DNA of 64,000 bases. It comes from Clostridia bacterium. Its GTDB lineage: Bacteria; Bacillota; Clostridia; TANB77; CAG-508. The stretch is from positions 1-64,000 of the forward strand of contig JAFTJF010000003.1 in NCBI GenBank assembly GCA_017456555.1. The letters run 5' to 3'. The notes under the pieces are model-generated. The model had not been told where the DNA came from. It did not search any database and saw only the letters and a program-made list of their open reading frames with translations. The translations under genes and the position numbers were made by a program. Below, in pieces: positions 25,201 to 33,049 of this stretch (position 1 is the stretch's first letter; each line of letters begins with the position of its first letter).

Positions 25201-27302
25201 GTAAAAATTCCTTCTTTAAAATAATCTTGATAAATATCTGAAATTGCATTTGTATAGCAATCAATTCCACCTTTCATACTATATAATTCAATAAAATATG
25301 TTTTTTGTGAAAGTGATAAATCCATTCCAATTCTTGGTTGCATAATTCCATAACCATCAACAATTTTATAATTTTGTATAACAGGTAAATTTAATATATG
25401 CCCCATTGCTCCAATCATTTTCGAAGCAGTATTTAAATTTAAATTCGTATCACTATCTAAAGTTATAATATATTTAATATTTGGTAGTTTTTCTTTGTTT
25501 TGCTCTATTGTATTTATCACAAAATTATTTTCTATTTTATTTTTTATATATTTATTAAAAGTTGCTAAAAGACCTCTTTTTCTTTCCCATCCTATATATG
25601 CATTTTCTTTATCATTCCAACTTCTTTCTCTATATAAAAAATGAAACTTATTAAATTTATCAGTTTTATATTTTTCATTTAATTTATTACAAATTTCCAA
25701 ACCTGCAGAAATCACTTCATTATCATGTTCTTTGCACTTTACTTTTTCTTCCGAGCAGTCTCCAAGTAAAGCAAAATACAAATTTTCAGACTTATTGGCT
25801 AAATAATATACTTCTAGTTTTTCAAACATTTCATATACTTTTTCTTTGCTTTTAAGTATTGTAGGAATTATAACAAAAGCACTTAATTCTTCTGGAATAC
25901 CTTTGTCTAAATCTAATTTTGGAAGTATTGTTGGAGATTTAAACTTACTTAGCAAATAATTAACTAGCCTCATAAATATTTCTGCAATCGGAATATATGA
26001 TAAGATTGCTAAAATAATTGAATATGCTATCTTTTTAGTTTTTACAAATATGAGCACATATACTACAAAACTTAAATATATTGGTACAAGTGTATTTGTT
26101 GCTATATATAATCTACTTTTTTGATTTATAGATAAACTATACTTATTTTTAATTTCTAAAATATTATTTAATTCTTTTTCACCAGCTTTTTCTAATAAGT
26201 AATATCCTACATGAGATTTTTTCCTATCTTCAATATTTTCTGAATTCTCATATCTTTTGCACAATTCTATTATTTTTTCTGAAATATAAATTTCTGAAAT
26301 CTTGCTTTTTCTAGCTTTTTTCTCAATTTTACGTCTATAGTAACTTTTACTTTCCTCATCCATTTGACTATAAATCCCTGCTGGATCTAGCTTTAATATT
26401 TCTTCAGAAGCATTCATATAATTAAAAATTTCAGAAAAATCTATTCTATTTATTTCTTTAATACTTGTTATACAATTTCCCATAGTGATTTTGATATTTG
26501 CAATATTAAAGTGCTCTTTTTGTATAACTTCTGAAATTGAAAGTCCTGTTTTCAAAACTTCTTTTTCTAAAATCCTTTGATAAACAATAGCTTTTTTTCC
26601 ATAAAGTTTTAACTTATATGATAAATACTCAATAAAAGAATATTTTAACTTTTCTTCTGTTACTTTTAATTTATTATTCGTATAAGCAAACTTTAAATTT
26701 GCAGGAGCTTTTTTCTCAACTAATCTTTCTATTATGTTTTCAGCTTTATATTTTTGGATTTGTGAAGAATATATTTTTTCACAAAGTTCTCTTATATTAG
26801 ATATTATCGCTATTTTCAAAAAAATTCCTATACTACATAATTCTTCCATAGAAAGAATCTTTTTCCTTTGATATGCATTTAAAGCTATATCAATTAACTC
26901 TCTATCTATTTTACAATCTGAAATTGCAATTATTTCTTCTGCCAAAACATAGCTTCTAGCAAATCCAAAATATGAATCATTTGAAAGCCCAATCATATTT
27001 TTATATTTTTTCAATGTTAATTCTTTTTGAAGTGTTTTTACTGTTTCTTCAATTATATAAAAATTATCTAAAATCCACTCTCCTGCAGAATGTATCTTTA
27101 TTCCTAATTTCAAATGTTTTGTTAATAAATTATAAGTTTCTAAAATAAATTTATAATCTTGAATTAAATTAGGAATCGGAAATGTATCTTTTTTAGAAAA
27201 ACTTTTAATACTATGTTCAGATGCTGTTTTTTCAATATGTTTAGCAAATTGGTTTCTATCTAATAGAGTCCCTCTTATATTAAGCTTATTATATTTTCTC
27301 AT
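19290..27302 (-). CDS. Cyclic beta-1,2-glucan synthase-like giant glycosyltransferase (NdvB/ChvB/Cgs family)
   Basis: The ~2670-aa product is close to the usual 2700-2900 aa of the family. In order: a helical N-terminal region (1-400); membrane spans (~405-460); a family-84 glycosyltransferase domain with LDSDTNLN and HRWTRGDWQ; more spans (~790-1000); a glycoamylase-like middle domain (~1030-1400) with PWGISESAFNLRDLNNNYQY and GKYGFYESIDYTLSR; and a C-terminal GH94 phosphorylase-like half with GAYGFRDQLQDCLG, VEGDVLHWWHNE and GVGDWNDGFSKIG. In Brucella and Agrobacterium these proteins make cyclic osmoregulated glucan from UDP-glucose. AAGGGG before the ATG at 27302 decides the start. It is unusual for a Firmicute to carry it. 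Confidence 0.9.
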   Translation of the reverse strand: MRKYNKLNIRGTLLDRNQFAKHIEKTASEHSIKSFSKKDTFPIPNLIQDYKFILETYNLLTKHLKLGIKIHSAGEWILDNFYIIEETVKTLQKELTLKKYKNMIGLSNDSYFGFARSYVLAEEIIAISDCKIDRELIDIALNAYQRKKILSMEELCSIGIFLKIAIISNIRELCEKIYSSQIQKYKAENIIERLVEKKAPANLKFAYTNNKLKVTEEKLKYSFIEYLSYKLKLYGKKAIVYQRILEKEVLKTGLSISEVIQKEHFNIANIKITMGNCITSIKEINRIDFSEIFNYMNASEEILKLDPAGIYSQMDEESKSYYRRKIEKKARKSKISEIYISEKIIELCKRYENSENIEDRKKSHVGYYLLEKAGEKELNNILEIKNKYSLSINQKSRLYIATNTLVPIYLSFVVYVLIFVKTKKIAYSIILAILSYIPIAEIFMRLVNYLLSKFKSPTILPKLDLDKGIPEELSAFVIIPTILKSKEKVYEMFEKLEVYYLANKSENLYFALLGDCSEEKVKCKEHDNEVISAGLEICNKLNEKYKTDKFNKFHFLYRERSWNDKENAYIGWERKRGLLATFNKYIKNKIENNFVINTIEQNKEKLPNIKYIITLDSDTNLNLNTASKMIGAMGHILNLPVIQNYKIVDGYGIMQPRIGMDLSLSQKTYFIELYSMKGGIDCYTNAISDIYQDYFKEGIFTGKGIYDVEIYNEILKDEFPENTILSHDLLEGNFLRCGLLTDVMLLDGYPSRYVPYILRNHRWTRGDWQIIKWLQNDRLNELSKFKIYDNLRRSVLSIISFIMTTLGFFDVFKNSLINQTSIIIGIIGIVIPYLIDIINYIIFKESNVTGAIYAYKKFSGELSNIKISIIRICFQILFLPYEALKNVDSIIRSLYRMKNKKKLLEWVTAEDADQNSKTDLNSYYKEMRVNVYFGTLFLFFASIIGKVFGIFWIIAPIVAWYISLDNERKEEITETNRRYLDEIGKRTWNFFEDYITEENNYLMTDNYQEDRNSKIVNRTSSTNIGLELLAIISAYDLGYINFKKSIDFLNKVLTTVVGLSKWNGHLYNWYNTKTLMPLIPRYISTVDSGNFVGYLYVVKQFLYENKNKADLENLRNIVDDLINNTDFSKLYSEKTKLLSIGFNLEDNKLTDSYYDFLASEARQASLVAIAKRDVPVKHWNNLSRTLTSLNGYKGLVSWTGTAFEYLMPNVNLDRFKGSLLDEACKFAIMSQMEYCKKLGVPWGISESAFNLRDLNNNYQYRAFGIPWLGLKRGLDEDIVISPYSTFLSLEDELVKGIENLKEIEDDGGLGKYGFYESIDYTLSRTSDNGKSVVKTYMAHHQGLILLSINNVLNNKILRKRFNKNHEIQAANILLQERMPNKLIITKEKKEKVTKNKNLNFSSYIERSIEKPNKKYRNINVISNEKYKITIDDFGDSISEYDSLMINNFKQTSELKQRINSYIKNVRTKKITEIKNDSKVIFAPDKAKFIKNENNLKIEETVSLDPNRPIEIRRIEIENLGSQDEVFEVIVDFEPSLSRKMQEYSHPAFNKLFMKLDEVGENIVFEKKDRNGIENRYFATTLYTENEQIVDFEYEIDKEKYLGRENLGLSNMVKFQRNFSKQIKQVTDPIIAMKRTIKIKTKEKASINILLSAANSREEAIENLENVKSEEEIIRILNIARIRSEEESKYLQIDGRRIEIYVRLLKYLLRLTDNLKEGYKENFEINSLWKYGISGDNPILLVKIRNIEDKFVIENIIEAFEYYRAKKIYIDLIILNEETDVYERYVKESIDSIISNKQLDYLKDINSGIFVLNKDEILKEDLEVIEFKARVIIDASLYGIESYIKEREENEFILDKIKRERNFNYQEEIYPLKKEKLLYDNSFGGFSKNGKEYIIYKNKENVLPAVWCNILTNNFFGTVVTDNLGGYIWSKNSRLNRLTAWNNDKVLDVPSEIFYIKDEDSKRVWTLNSGVISNENYYYITHGFGYTQILNTTNNLRQEVEIFVPNEESLKVIDFRIKNLVNEERNLKLVVYIKPVLGEDEYLTNGNLLIEKENNILKIKNVFRDENFKNRIMFISSNLKINSFTGEKDNFFGNGDILNPDSLYINLNNKSGIGNNSCIGIEFLIKLDKLEDKKFNILMGEELNENKIIELNEKFRVQENVEIEKERTKNKWSDLLNTIKVRTPSESLNILVNGWLVYQTLASRILGRTGYYQSGGAYGFRDQLQDCLGIKYIDSKFLKEQILNCARHQFVEGDVLHWWHNETKKGIRTKFSDDLLWLVYGVIEYIDFENDTSILEEEVEYLNGEILKENEDERYDLYHKSNLKEDVFSHCIRAIENTINKGIEPFPKIGVGDWNDGFSKIGDKGKGESVWLGFFLYDILNRFIPICDLKQRHDLVERYSEIKEKLKKNLNSYGWDGRWFKRAVTDEGALIGSMNSEECRIDSIAQSWSVISGAGDNDKKFIAIQEAENYLIDKENKIIKLFDPPFEKSVINPGYIKAYPPGIRENGGQYTHSACWFLIAETMLGFGDKALEIAQMINPIEHSRNREEAKKFKLEPYIIEADLYTNKDLIGQGGWNWYTGSSSWYYKAIIEYMLGLKIRNGFLEIKPCISKEWKEYEIQYKYKTTLYNIKIKNNFGKNVGINKFLLNGETQENKRVQLVDDGKIYNIEIFM

Positions 27303-27371
27303 AAAAATCCCCTTGTGCATTTTTATTCTAGTTTTTCCACAATTTTAATTTATATACAAAAGGTTTGAAAT

Positions 27372-27400
27372 TTGATTTTGTTTACATAACATGGTATAAT
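27372..27400 (+). promoter_or_regulatory. Promoter of the 173-aa gene
   Basis: TTGATT, a 17-base spacer and TATAAT with an extended TGG element. It shows that the true start is the downstream ATG at 27455 and not the ATG at 27365, which lies upstream of the promoter. Confidence 0.75.
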
Positions 27401-27454
27401 TCTATTGTATCAATATTTGAGGGATGTATTGGTATTCGACCCAGGAGAACGACT

Positions 27455-27976
27455 ATGATATTAATACCAAAACATATTGAAAATTATATGTATCAAATCG
27501 AACATTTTCTTGTTTGTTCAAAATCACCAAAACGAGATTATTTTTTGGATAATTTAAGGTATACTATAAAATCATTGAAATCATTCGCAGGATTAAGCTA
27601 TATTTCAAATGATGATTTAGTTGAAGCCTTTTATTTATTAGTTGAACTTGTAGATTTTGAAAACGAACTTAAAGAACAAGTTCCAAGCTTTAAACGGTCT
27701 TTACACTTATCCGATGTTGAAGCCGAACTCACAAGCGTTTTGAATGCATATTCTTATAATATGGCTTACACAGACGATGTGAATGCTATAATAAATTTTA
27801 TTCAGAAACCCATAGATGATATGTACGTTTCAAGCTGTGACTATCTTCATTACAAGCTTATAAAATCAGAGGAAGAATGGAATAATCTTTCCAAAGAAGC
27901 TTTAATTGAAACAGATATTTTTAATATTTTAGAAACAGCCAATAATAATTCCAAAAACCACACTTCAAACTATTAG
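27455..27976 (+). CDS. Hypothetical helical protein
   Basis: A 173-aa soluble protein, not recognised. It starts MILIPKHIENYMYQIEHFL after CAGGAG, 8 nt upstream. It is mostly helical by appearance, slightly acidic, and has no signal or membrane segment. The promoter lies at 27372-27400. It is followed, after a 56-base gap, by cwlD. Base composition is less AT-biased than in neighbouring minus-strand genes. Nothing in the sequence points to a function. Confidence 0.65.
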   Translation: MILIPKHIENYMYQIEHFLVCSKSPKRDYFLDNLRYTIKSLKSFAGLSYISNDDLVEAFYLLVELVDFENELKEQVPSFKRSLHLSDVEAELTSVLNAYSYNMAYTDDVNAIINFIQKPIDDMYVSSCDYLHYKLIKSEEEWNNLSKEALIETDIFNILETANNNSKNHTSNY

Positions 27977-28032
27977 TCATATATTTAAATAATCTCTAGT
28001 AAAATATATTATTATATTTATTGGAGATTATT

Positions 28033-28752
28033 ATGTTTTTATTTAATAAAAAAAGAATTTTATTTATTTCTCTTTTAATAGTATTTTCTATTTTTTATTC
28101 TGGTATTTCAAAAGATATTTTTTTGACATCACTTCCGGTTTCTTCTACACCAGTTGCAAATCATATAATTATTTTGGACGCAGGTCATGGAAATCCAGAT
28201 GGTGGTGCAGTTAGCAATGACGGTTCTGTAATCGAGTCTAATATTAATCTTAGCGTTGTTTTGAAATTGCAAAATCTTTTAGAAACTGCTGGTTGTAGAG
28301 TTCTCCTAACTAGGTCTGATGAAAATGGAATTTACGAAACTACAGCAGAAACAATAAGACAGCAAAAAATATCAGACATGAAAAATAGAGTAAAAATTGG
28401 AAATAATTCTGGAGCAGAACTATTTATTTCCATACATATGAACAAACTTCCTCAAACACAATATTATGGTTGGCAAAGTTTTTATAAAAATAAAGATGAA
28501 ACCAGCAAAAAAATTGCTCAAAATATTCAAACCAGCCTTAACTATTATATGAAAAAAGAAAATAAAAGAGAAATAAAATCAATTTCAAAAATTTATTTAA
28601 CAGAACATGTTGAAATCCCTTTAATTCTAATAGAATGTGGATTCCTTTCAAATCAAGAAGAAACTGAATTATTAAAAACAGATTCTTATCAAGATAAACT
28701 CGCTTGGAGTATATATATTGGAATAATGGAATATTTTGAAAATATCAAATAA
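28033..28752 (+). CDS. cwlD: N-acetylmuramoyl-L-alanine amidase, CwlD-like
   Basis: A 239-aa Amidase_3 zinc enzyme that cleaves the bond between muramic acid and L-Ala in peptidoglycan. It has an N-terminal membrane segment (~8-28). Zinc ligands are His in LDAGHGNPDGGA, the Glu in VIESNINL and His in FISIHMN; the catalytic Glu is in LILIECGFLSN. Length and single domain match CwlD, which prepares spore cortex for muramic-lactam. GGAG before the ATG at 28033 is preferred over a TTG 12 bases upstream. It is one of few hints of sporulation in the window. Confidence 0.85.
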   Translation: MFLFNKKRILFISLLIVFSIFYSGISKDIFLTSLPVSSTPVANHIIILDAGHGNPDGGAVSNDGSVIESNINLSVVLKLQNLLETAGCRVLLTRSDENGIYETTAETIRQQKISDMKNRVKIGNNSGAELFISIHMNKLPQTQYYGWQSFYKNKDETSKKIAQNIQTSLNYYMKKENKREIKSISKIYLTEHVEIPLILIECGFLSNQEETELLKTDSYQDKLAWSIYIGIMEYFENIK

Positions 28753-28777
28753 TTGCATTTTAATTTAACTATAAAAA

Positions 28778-28806
28778 TTGACTTTGATTAGAAATTATAT
28801 TATACT
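28778..28806 (+). promoter_or_regulatory. Promoter of the 74-aa gene
   Basis: TTGACT, 17 bases, TATACT, about 30 bases upstream of the start at 28839. Confidence 0.65.
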
Positions 28807-28838
28807 TCTTTTAATATTTAAATTAGAAAGGTGTTATT

Positions 28839-29063
28839 ATGGGATTGTATGGCGATAAAAAAGACTATGAACAACTCGTAAAAGAAAATATAAAAAAAGC
28901 AAAACTGCTTTACTCTCTTTCAGATGAAGATAGAGCTTTAGTTAACAACCTTCTTGATGAAAAAGAAAAAGTAATAGAAAAAAACGGTTTGTTTGCAAAT
29001 ATTAAATTAAAACAAATTGATAAAAAAATAGCCAAAATTCAAAGCAAATATAAAAACTCTTAA
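28839..29063 (+). CDS. Small charged helical protein
   Basis: A 74-aa soluble protein starting MGLYGDKKDYEQLVKENIKK, Lys- and Glu-rich and probably helical throughout. AAAGGTG precedes the ATG. It has its own promoter and a strong terminator overlapping the stop codon, so it is a single-gene unit. No family was recognised. Confidence 0.7.
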   Translation: MGLYGDKKDYEQLVKENIKKAKLLYSLSDEDRALVNNLLDEKEKVIEKNGLFANIKLKQIDKKIAKIQSKYKNS

Positions 29064-29080
29064 CATTTCTGTTAAGAGTT
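29055..29080 (+). terminator. Terminator of the 74-aa gene
   Basis: A 10-bp stem (AACTCTTAAC/GTTAAGAGTT) has a 6-base loop and a T7 tract. The stop codon lies in the 5' arm. Confidence 0.88.
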
Positions 29081-29099
29081 TTTTTCTTATTATTAATTT

Positions 29100-30053
29100 C
29101 TATCTCATTAAATATGAAAATATAACTGAACTTAATTTCAAACTATTGTGTTTAATTGTTCCATCACTTGTTGTTAACAAATCATCTTCAATAAGTTCAT
29201 ATTTAGCTTTTTTGATGTTTTCATAATCAATTGGAACTTGGTCTTTTTGTTCTTCTGTTTCATATTTTTCAAGCATCTCTTTTGGAATATCTGTATTACT
29301 TGCAATAACAACATCAATTGCATTTTCACCTAAATATTGTTCTAGAACTTTTATATGATCACTAACACCAAATCCGTCAGTTTCACCTGGTTGAGTCATT
29401 GCATTACAAATATACATTACCTTTGCTTTAGCTTTTCTAATTGCTTCAACAACGTCTTTGCAAATTATGTGTGGCATAACACTTGTGTAAAGACTTCCTA
29501 TACTTAAAATAATTAAATCTGCATCAGCAATTGCATCAAATACTTCTGGTAAAATATGGGGCTCTTCTTTATAGAAGAATTTTTTATATTTCATATTTGC
29601 TTTAGTTATTTCTTCTTCACCTTCGATTACATTACCTTCTGTTGTTTCACCCATTAAAGTTAAGCAATCTTCTGAAAGTGGAAGCACTTTATGTTTTACG
29701 TCTAATATTTTACTTAAATATTGAATACTTTTTTGCAAACTTCCTGTTTCTCTAATTAAAGATGTTAACACTAAATTTCCAAGTGCATGACCATTAAGCT
29801 CACTATATGTAGACAATCTATATTCCATAACATCTCTTACTTCATCTGGTAATGTAGATAAGCTACTTAAAACTTTTCTAATATCACCAACTGCTGGAGT
29901 AGAGAATTCTTTTCTTAATCTTCCTGTACTACTTCCATCATCTGATACAGTAATTACAGCAGTTATATCAACAGGGAAATATTTTAAACCTTTTAAAACA
30001 AAAGATGTTCCTGTTCCCCCACCTAATATTACGATTTTTTTATTTTTTTGCAT
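29100..30053 (-). CDS. yvcK: Gluconeogenesis factor YvcK/GlmR (CofD-like)
   Basis: The 317-aa protein of the YvcK/CofD family starts with VILGGGTGTSFVLKGLK and contains ITVSDDGSSTGRLR and VGDIRKVLSSLS, the nucleotide-sugar binding signatures. In Bacillus it binds UDP-GlcNAc and steers carbon into cell-wall precursors. AAGGAG lies upstream of the ATG. The recR stop lies only 61 bases upstream, so it may be read from the dnaX-ybaB-recR unit. In many Firmicutes it sits with rapZ and whiA, which are not here. Confidence 0.92.
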   Translation of the reverse strand: MQKNKKIVILGGGTGTSFVLKGLKYFPVDITAVITVSDDGSSTGRLRKEFSTPAVGDIRKVLSSLSTLPDEVRDVMEYRLSTYSELNGHALGNLVLTSLIRETGSLQKSIQYLSKILDVKHKVLPLSEDCLTLMGETTEGNVIEGEEEITKANMKYKKFFYKEEPHILPEVFDAIADADLIILSIGSLYTSVMPHIICKDVVEAIRKAKAKVMYICNAMTQPGETDGFGVSDHIKVLEQYLGENAIDVVIASNTDIPKEMLEKYETEEQKDQVPIDYENIKKAKYELIEDDLLTTSDGTIKHNSLKLSSVIFSYLMR

Positions 30054-30114
30054 AATCTATCACTCCTTAAAATAAGTATTACTACATTTTATTCATACTT
30101 ATTTAAAATGCCAC

Positions 30115-30714
30115 TTAGATTTCGCTTCTACCTTCTAAAGCTTTTGTAAGAGTTATTTCATCAGTATATTCTAAATCTCCACCAACTGGAATTCCTCTGG
30201 CGATTCTTGTTGCTTTAACTCCAAGTGGTTTAACAAGTTTTGAGATATACATTGATGTCGCTTCTCCTTCTACCCTAGGATTTGTAGCAAGAATTATTTC
30301 TTTCACATTTCCTTCCATTATTCTAGTTAGAAGTTCTTTTATTTTTATATCATCTGGACCAACACCATTCATTGGAGAAATTGAACCATGTAAAACATGA
30401 TATACTCCATTAAATTCGTGTGTTCTTTCCATTGCAATAACATCTCTTACATCTTCTACAACACATATTATTGATTCATCTCTTTTAGGATTTGAACAAA
30501 TATTACATGGATCTGTATCTGAAATGTTAAAACATTTAGAACAGAAATGTAGACTTCTTTTTGCATTAAGTATAGAATTTGTAAATTCTTCAGCCTCTTC
30601 ATTTGATAAATCTAGCATGTAAAATGCTAATCTTTGAGCTGTTTTATGACCTATACTTGGCAATTTTTCAAAGCTTTCTATTAATTTTTCTATTGAAGGT
30701 GAGTAATATGACAT
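30115..30714 (-). CDS. recR: Recombination protein RecR
   Basis: A 199-aa RecFOR component that loads RecA onto gaps. It has an N-terminal helix-hairpin-helix ([14 protein letters not shown]), a Cys4 zinc finger ([16 protein letters not shown]) and a Toprim domain ([29 protein letters not shown]). It is full length. It is the third gene of the conserved dnaX-ybaB-recR block. Confidence 0.96.
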   Translation of the reverse strand: MSYYSPSIEKLIESFEKLPSIGHKTAQRLAFYMLDLSNEEAEEFTNSILNAKRSLHFCSKCFNISDTDPCNICSNPKRDESIICVVEDVRDVIAMERTHEFNGVYHVLHGSISPMNGVGPDDIKIKELLTRIMEGNVKEIILATNPRVEGEATSMYISKLVKPLGVKATRIARGIPVGGDLEYTDEITLTKALEGRSEI

Positions 30715-30741
30715 TTTATTTTCCTTTACCTCTAGTTAAAT

Positions 30742-31086
30742 TTACATTAATCCTGGAATATTGTATTTTCCAAGTTGAGCAGCTTGTGCTTCATCTACTT
30801 TTCTTAAAGCTTCATTTACTGAAGTTAAAATTAAATCTTGTAGCATTTCTACATCATCTGGATCAACGGCATCTTTTTGTAATTTAATTTCTTTTAAAAC
30901 TTTGTTTCCATTAACTTTTACGTATACTGCTCCTCCACCAGCTGTTGCTTCAAATTCTCTTGAACCTAATTCTTCTTGAGATTTTTCCATATCTGCTTGC
31001 ATTTTTTTAGCTTCTTTCATTAATTGATTAATGTTCATTCCTCCGAAGCCTCCCATTCCGCCTGGAAATCCTCCTCTTTTTCCCAT
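30742..31086 (-). CDS. ybaB: YbaB/EbfC nucleoid-associated protein
   Basis: The 114-aa protein has a Gly/Phe-rich start (GGFPGGMGGFGGMN), then the family core QLMKEAKKMQADMEKSQEEL and a beta region VYVKVNGNKVLKEIKL. It binds DNA as a dimer. AGGAGG lies upstream. It sits between dnaX and recR as in most bacteria. Confidence 0.95.
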   Translation of the reverse strand: MGKRGGFPGGMGGFGGMNINQLMKEAKKMQADMEKSQEELGSREFEATAGGGAVYVKVNGNKVLKEIKLQKDAVDPDDVEMLQDLILTSVNEALRKVDEAQAAQLGKYNIPGLM

Positions 31087-31105
31087 TGTTATATCCTCCT
31101 TAAAA

Positions 31106-32713
31106 TTATTCTATAATATTTATATCTATTCCTAAATCTTTTATTGGAGATTTAGGTTCTTGACTAGCAGTTGGTTTGCTAGCTAATTTCCCATCTTTTA
31201 ATTTTATATGAATTTCTTTTCCTGTTGCTTTAAAAATTTCTTGTTTTAATTCATTTTGATTATTAACATCTTCTAATATTTTTTGATTAAATGATGTTAA
31301 TCCATTTGGAAATTCTACTTCCCAAATTAAATCATTTAAAACATTTATTCTTGTATTTATTAATGATGTATATAATCTTAATCTTCCGTTTCTTTTTAAA
31401 GTTTCTATTACTCTTTTCCATGTTTCTTGAGTTCCACCTGATGGTTTGCTACTTGATGCATTTTCTCTTTTTTCTTCTACAACTTCTTTTCTTGCAGCCC
31501 CACTTTGAGTACTTGCAACTTCTTGCATTCCTATTGTAGATCCTGGTCCAAATTTCATATTGGCAACTTTATTTTCAAGTTCTTCTAGTCTTCTTAAAAG
31601 TGATGTTCCACCTGCATTTGAACTTGAAGACACAACTTCATTTCTACATGCTTTTATGATTCCTGTTTGGAACATAATTGTTTTTTGAGATGACCATTTT
31701 ATATCATTTTCTAAATCTGATAATTGGTAAATTACATCTAATAATCTTTGTTCATCAGAAATATCTGCTAATCTTTTTATTTCTTCTATTTCATTTGCTG
31801 AATAAAGCGCAAGAGAATTTGTAGTTTTATAAACTAAAATATCTTTAAAATATTTTATAACTTCCCATAAGAAATTATACAAATCTTTTCCATCATTTAT
31901 TACATCGTCAATTGCTTGTAATGATTTTATTGTATCTTTTTCTAAAATTCCACGAGCTAATTTATTTATATATTCTAAACTTGGGAGTCCTACTAATTCT
32001 TTAACTTCTTCAATTGTTATATTTTCTGAATTTTCCTGACTGCATCTCTCTAAAATACTAATTGCATCTCTCATATGGCCTTCAGAAAGAACTGCTATTA
32101 TTTTTAAAGCTTCATCATCAATTTTTATATCAGCACCTTCACATATAACATTTAATCTTTTAATTATATCTGGTTCTGGTATTTTCTTAAAATCAAATCT
32201 TTGACATCTTGAAAGAATTGTTGTAGGTAATTTTTGAGGCTCTGTTGTTGCTAAAATAAATTTAACATGTTCTGGTGGTTCTTCTAACGTTTTTAAAAGT
32301 GCATTAAAAGCACCTGTTGAAAGCATATGAACCTCATCTATAATATATACTCTATATTTAGCTTTTGTAGGTAAAAAGTTTACTTCATCTCTAATCGATC
32401 TAATATCTTCAACACTGTTATTTGAAGCAGCGTCCATTTCAACAACATCTGTTAGAGATCCTTCTAAAATTTCTTTGCATATTTCACATTCATTACAAGG
32501 TTCTCCATCTTGTGGATTTAAACAATTTACTACTCTTGCAAGAATCTTTGCTGAAGTAGTTTTTCCTGTTCCTCTACCACCATTAAATAGATATGCGTGT
32601 CCAACTCTATTTGACATTACTTGGTTTCTTAGAGTTCTTGTAATATGCTCTTGTCCAACCATATCTGAGAATTTTAATGGTCTGAAGTTTCTATAAAGAG
32701 CTGTATATGCCAT
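31106..32713 (-). CDS. dnaX: DNA polymerase III gamma/tau subunit
   Basis: A 535-aa clamp-loader ATPase. Walker A is NGGRGTGKTTSA; the zinc-binding Cys run CLNPQDGEPCNECEIC, Walker B-type IIDEVHMLS, LLKTLEEPPEHV and the sensor SRCQRFD follow. Domain III extends to ~370 and a shorter tau-like C-terminal part contacts polymerase. No obvious slippery site for a separate gamma form was seen. AAAGGAGG lies before the ATG. The SRP RNA gene is directly upstream. Confidence 0.96.
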   Translation of the reverse strand: MAYTALYRNFRPLKFSDMVGQEHITRTLRNQVMSNRVGHAYLFNGGRGTGKTTSAKILARVVNCLNPQDGEPCNECEICKEILEGSLTDVVEMDAASNNSVEDIRSIRDEVNFLPTKAKYRVYIIDEVHMLSTGAFNALLKTLEEPPEHVKFILATTEPQKLPTTILSRCQRFDFKKIPEPDIIKRLNVICEGADIKIDDEALKIIAVLSEGHMRDAISILERCSQENSENITIEEVKELVGLPSLEYINKLARGILEKDTIKSLQAIDDVINDGKDLYNFLWEVIKYFKDILVYKTTNSLALYSANEIEEIKRLADISDEQRLLDVIYQLSDLENDIKWSSQKTIMFQTGIIKACRNEVVSSSSNAGGTSLLRRLEELENKVANMKFGPGSTIGMQEVASTQSGAARKEVVEEKRENASSSKPSGGTQETWKRVIETLKRNGRLRLYTSLINTRINVLNDLIWEVEFPNGLTSFNQKILEDVNNQNELKQEIFKATGKEIHIKLKDGKLASKPTASQEPKSPIKDLGIDINIIE

Positions 32714-32775
32714 TTTTACCTCCTTTTGATTTAAACTTTTGTACTTGACAAATTACTTTGTCAATAAACAAAAAT

Positions 32776-32891
32776 GACTTTCCTTAAGGAAGGCATGCGA
32801 AAATCACATAATACACTACTTATCGCTGCTTTCTTCCGAACCTGACGAGATTCATAGCTTTTTATTGAAGCATACCTTCCTTAAGAAAAGC
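32776..32891 (-). ncRNA. ffs: Signal recognition particle RNA (small type)
   Basis: The minus strand carries the SRP core GTCAGGTTCGGAAGAAAGC followed by AGCGATAAGTAG, matching the GGAA-loop helix 8 that binds Ffh. The ends pair over about 20 bp (CTTAAGGAAGGTATGC with GCATGCCTTCCTTAAG). The total is about 115 nt, so there is no room for the Alu domain of the long Bacillus type. Its position directly upstream of dnaX matches other Firmicutes. End points are estimated from the terminal stem. Confidence 0.9.
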
Positions 32892-33049
32892 CACTATTAT
32901 TCTTGAATGATTATATAATGGATTCTCTCATTTTGCAATACTTTTTTCTTCTAATTATTTATTATTTTAATCCTTTTTATTTTTTTCAATTATTACTTTA
33001 GAATTTTCAAAATATACTTTTTCTTTTTCCATATTGTTCCTATTTAAAT
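32892..33049. other. AT-rich gap upstream of ffs
   Basis: It should hold the ffs promoter. The stretch is so T-rich that no single pair of boxes could be chosen with confidence; no gene is seen. Confidence 0.4.

Noticed and set aside
27365-27454. Upstream extension of the 173-aa protein
   Set aside because: These bases overlap a good promoter and the leader; the ribosome site is at the ATG at 27455.
31106-32713. Programmed frameshift in dnaX giving a gamma form
   Set aside because: No A-AAA-AAG-type slippery site with a following hairpin was noticed in the expected region.
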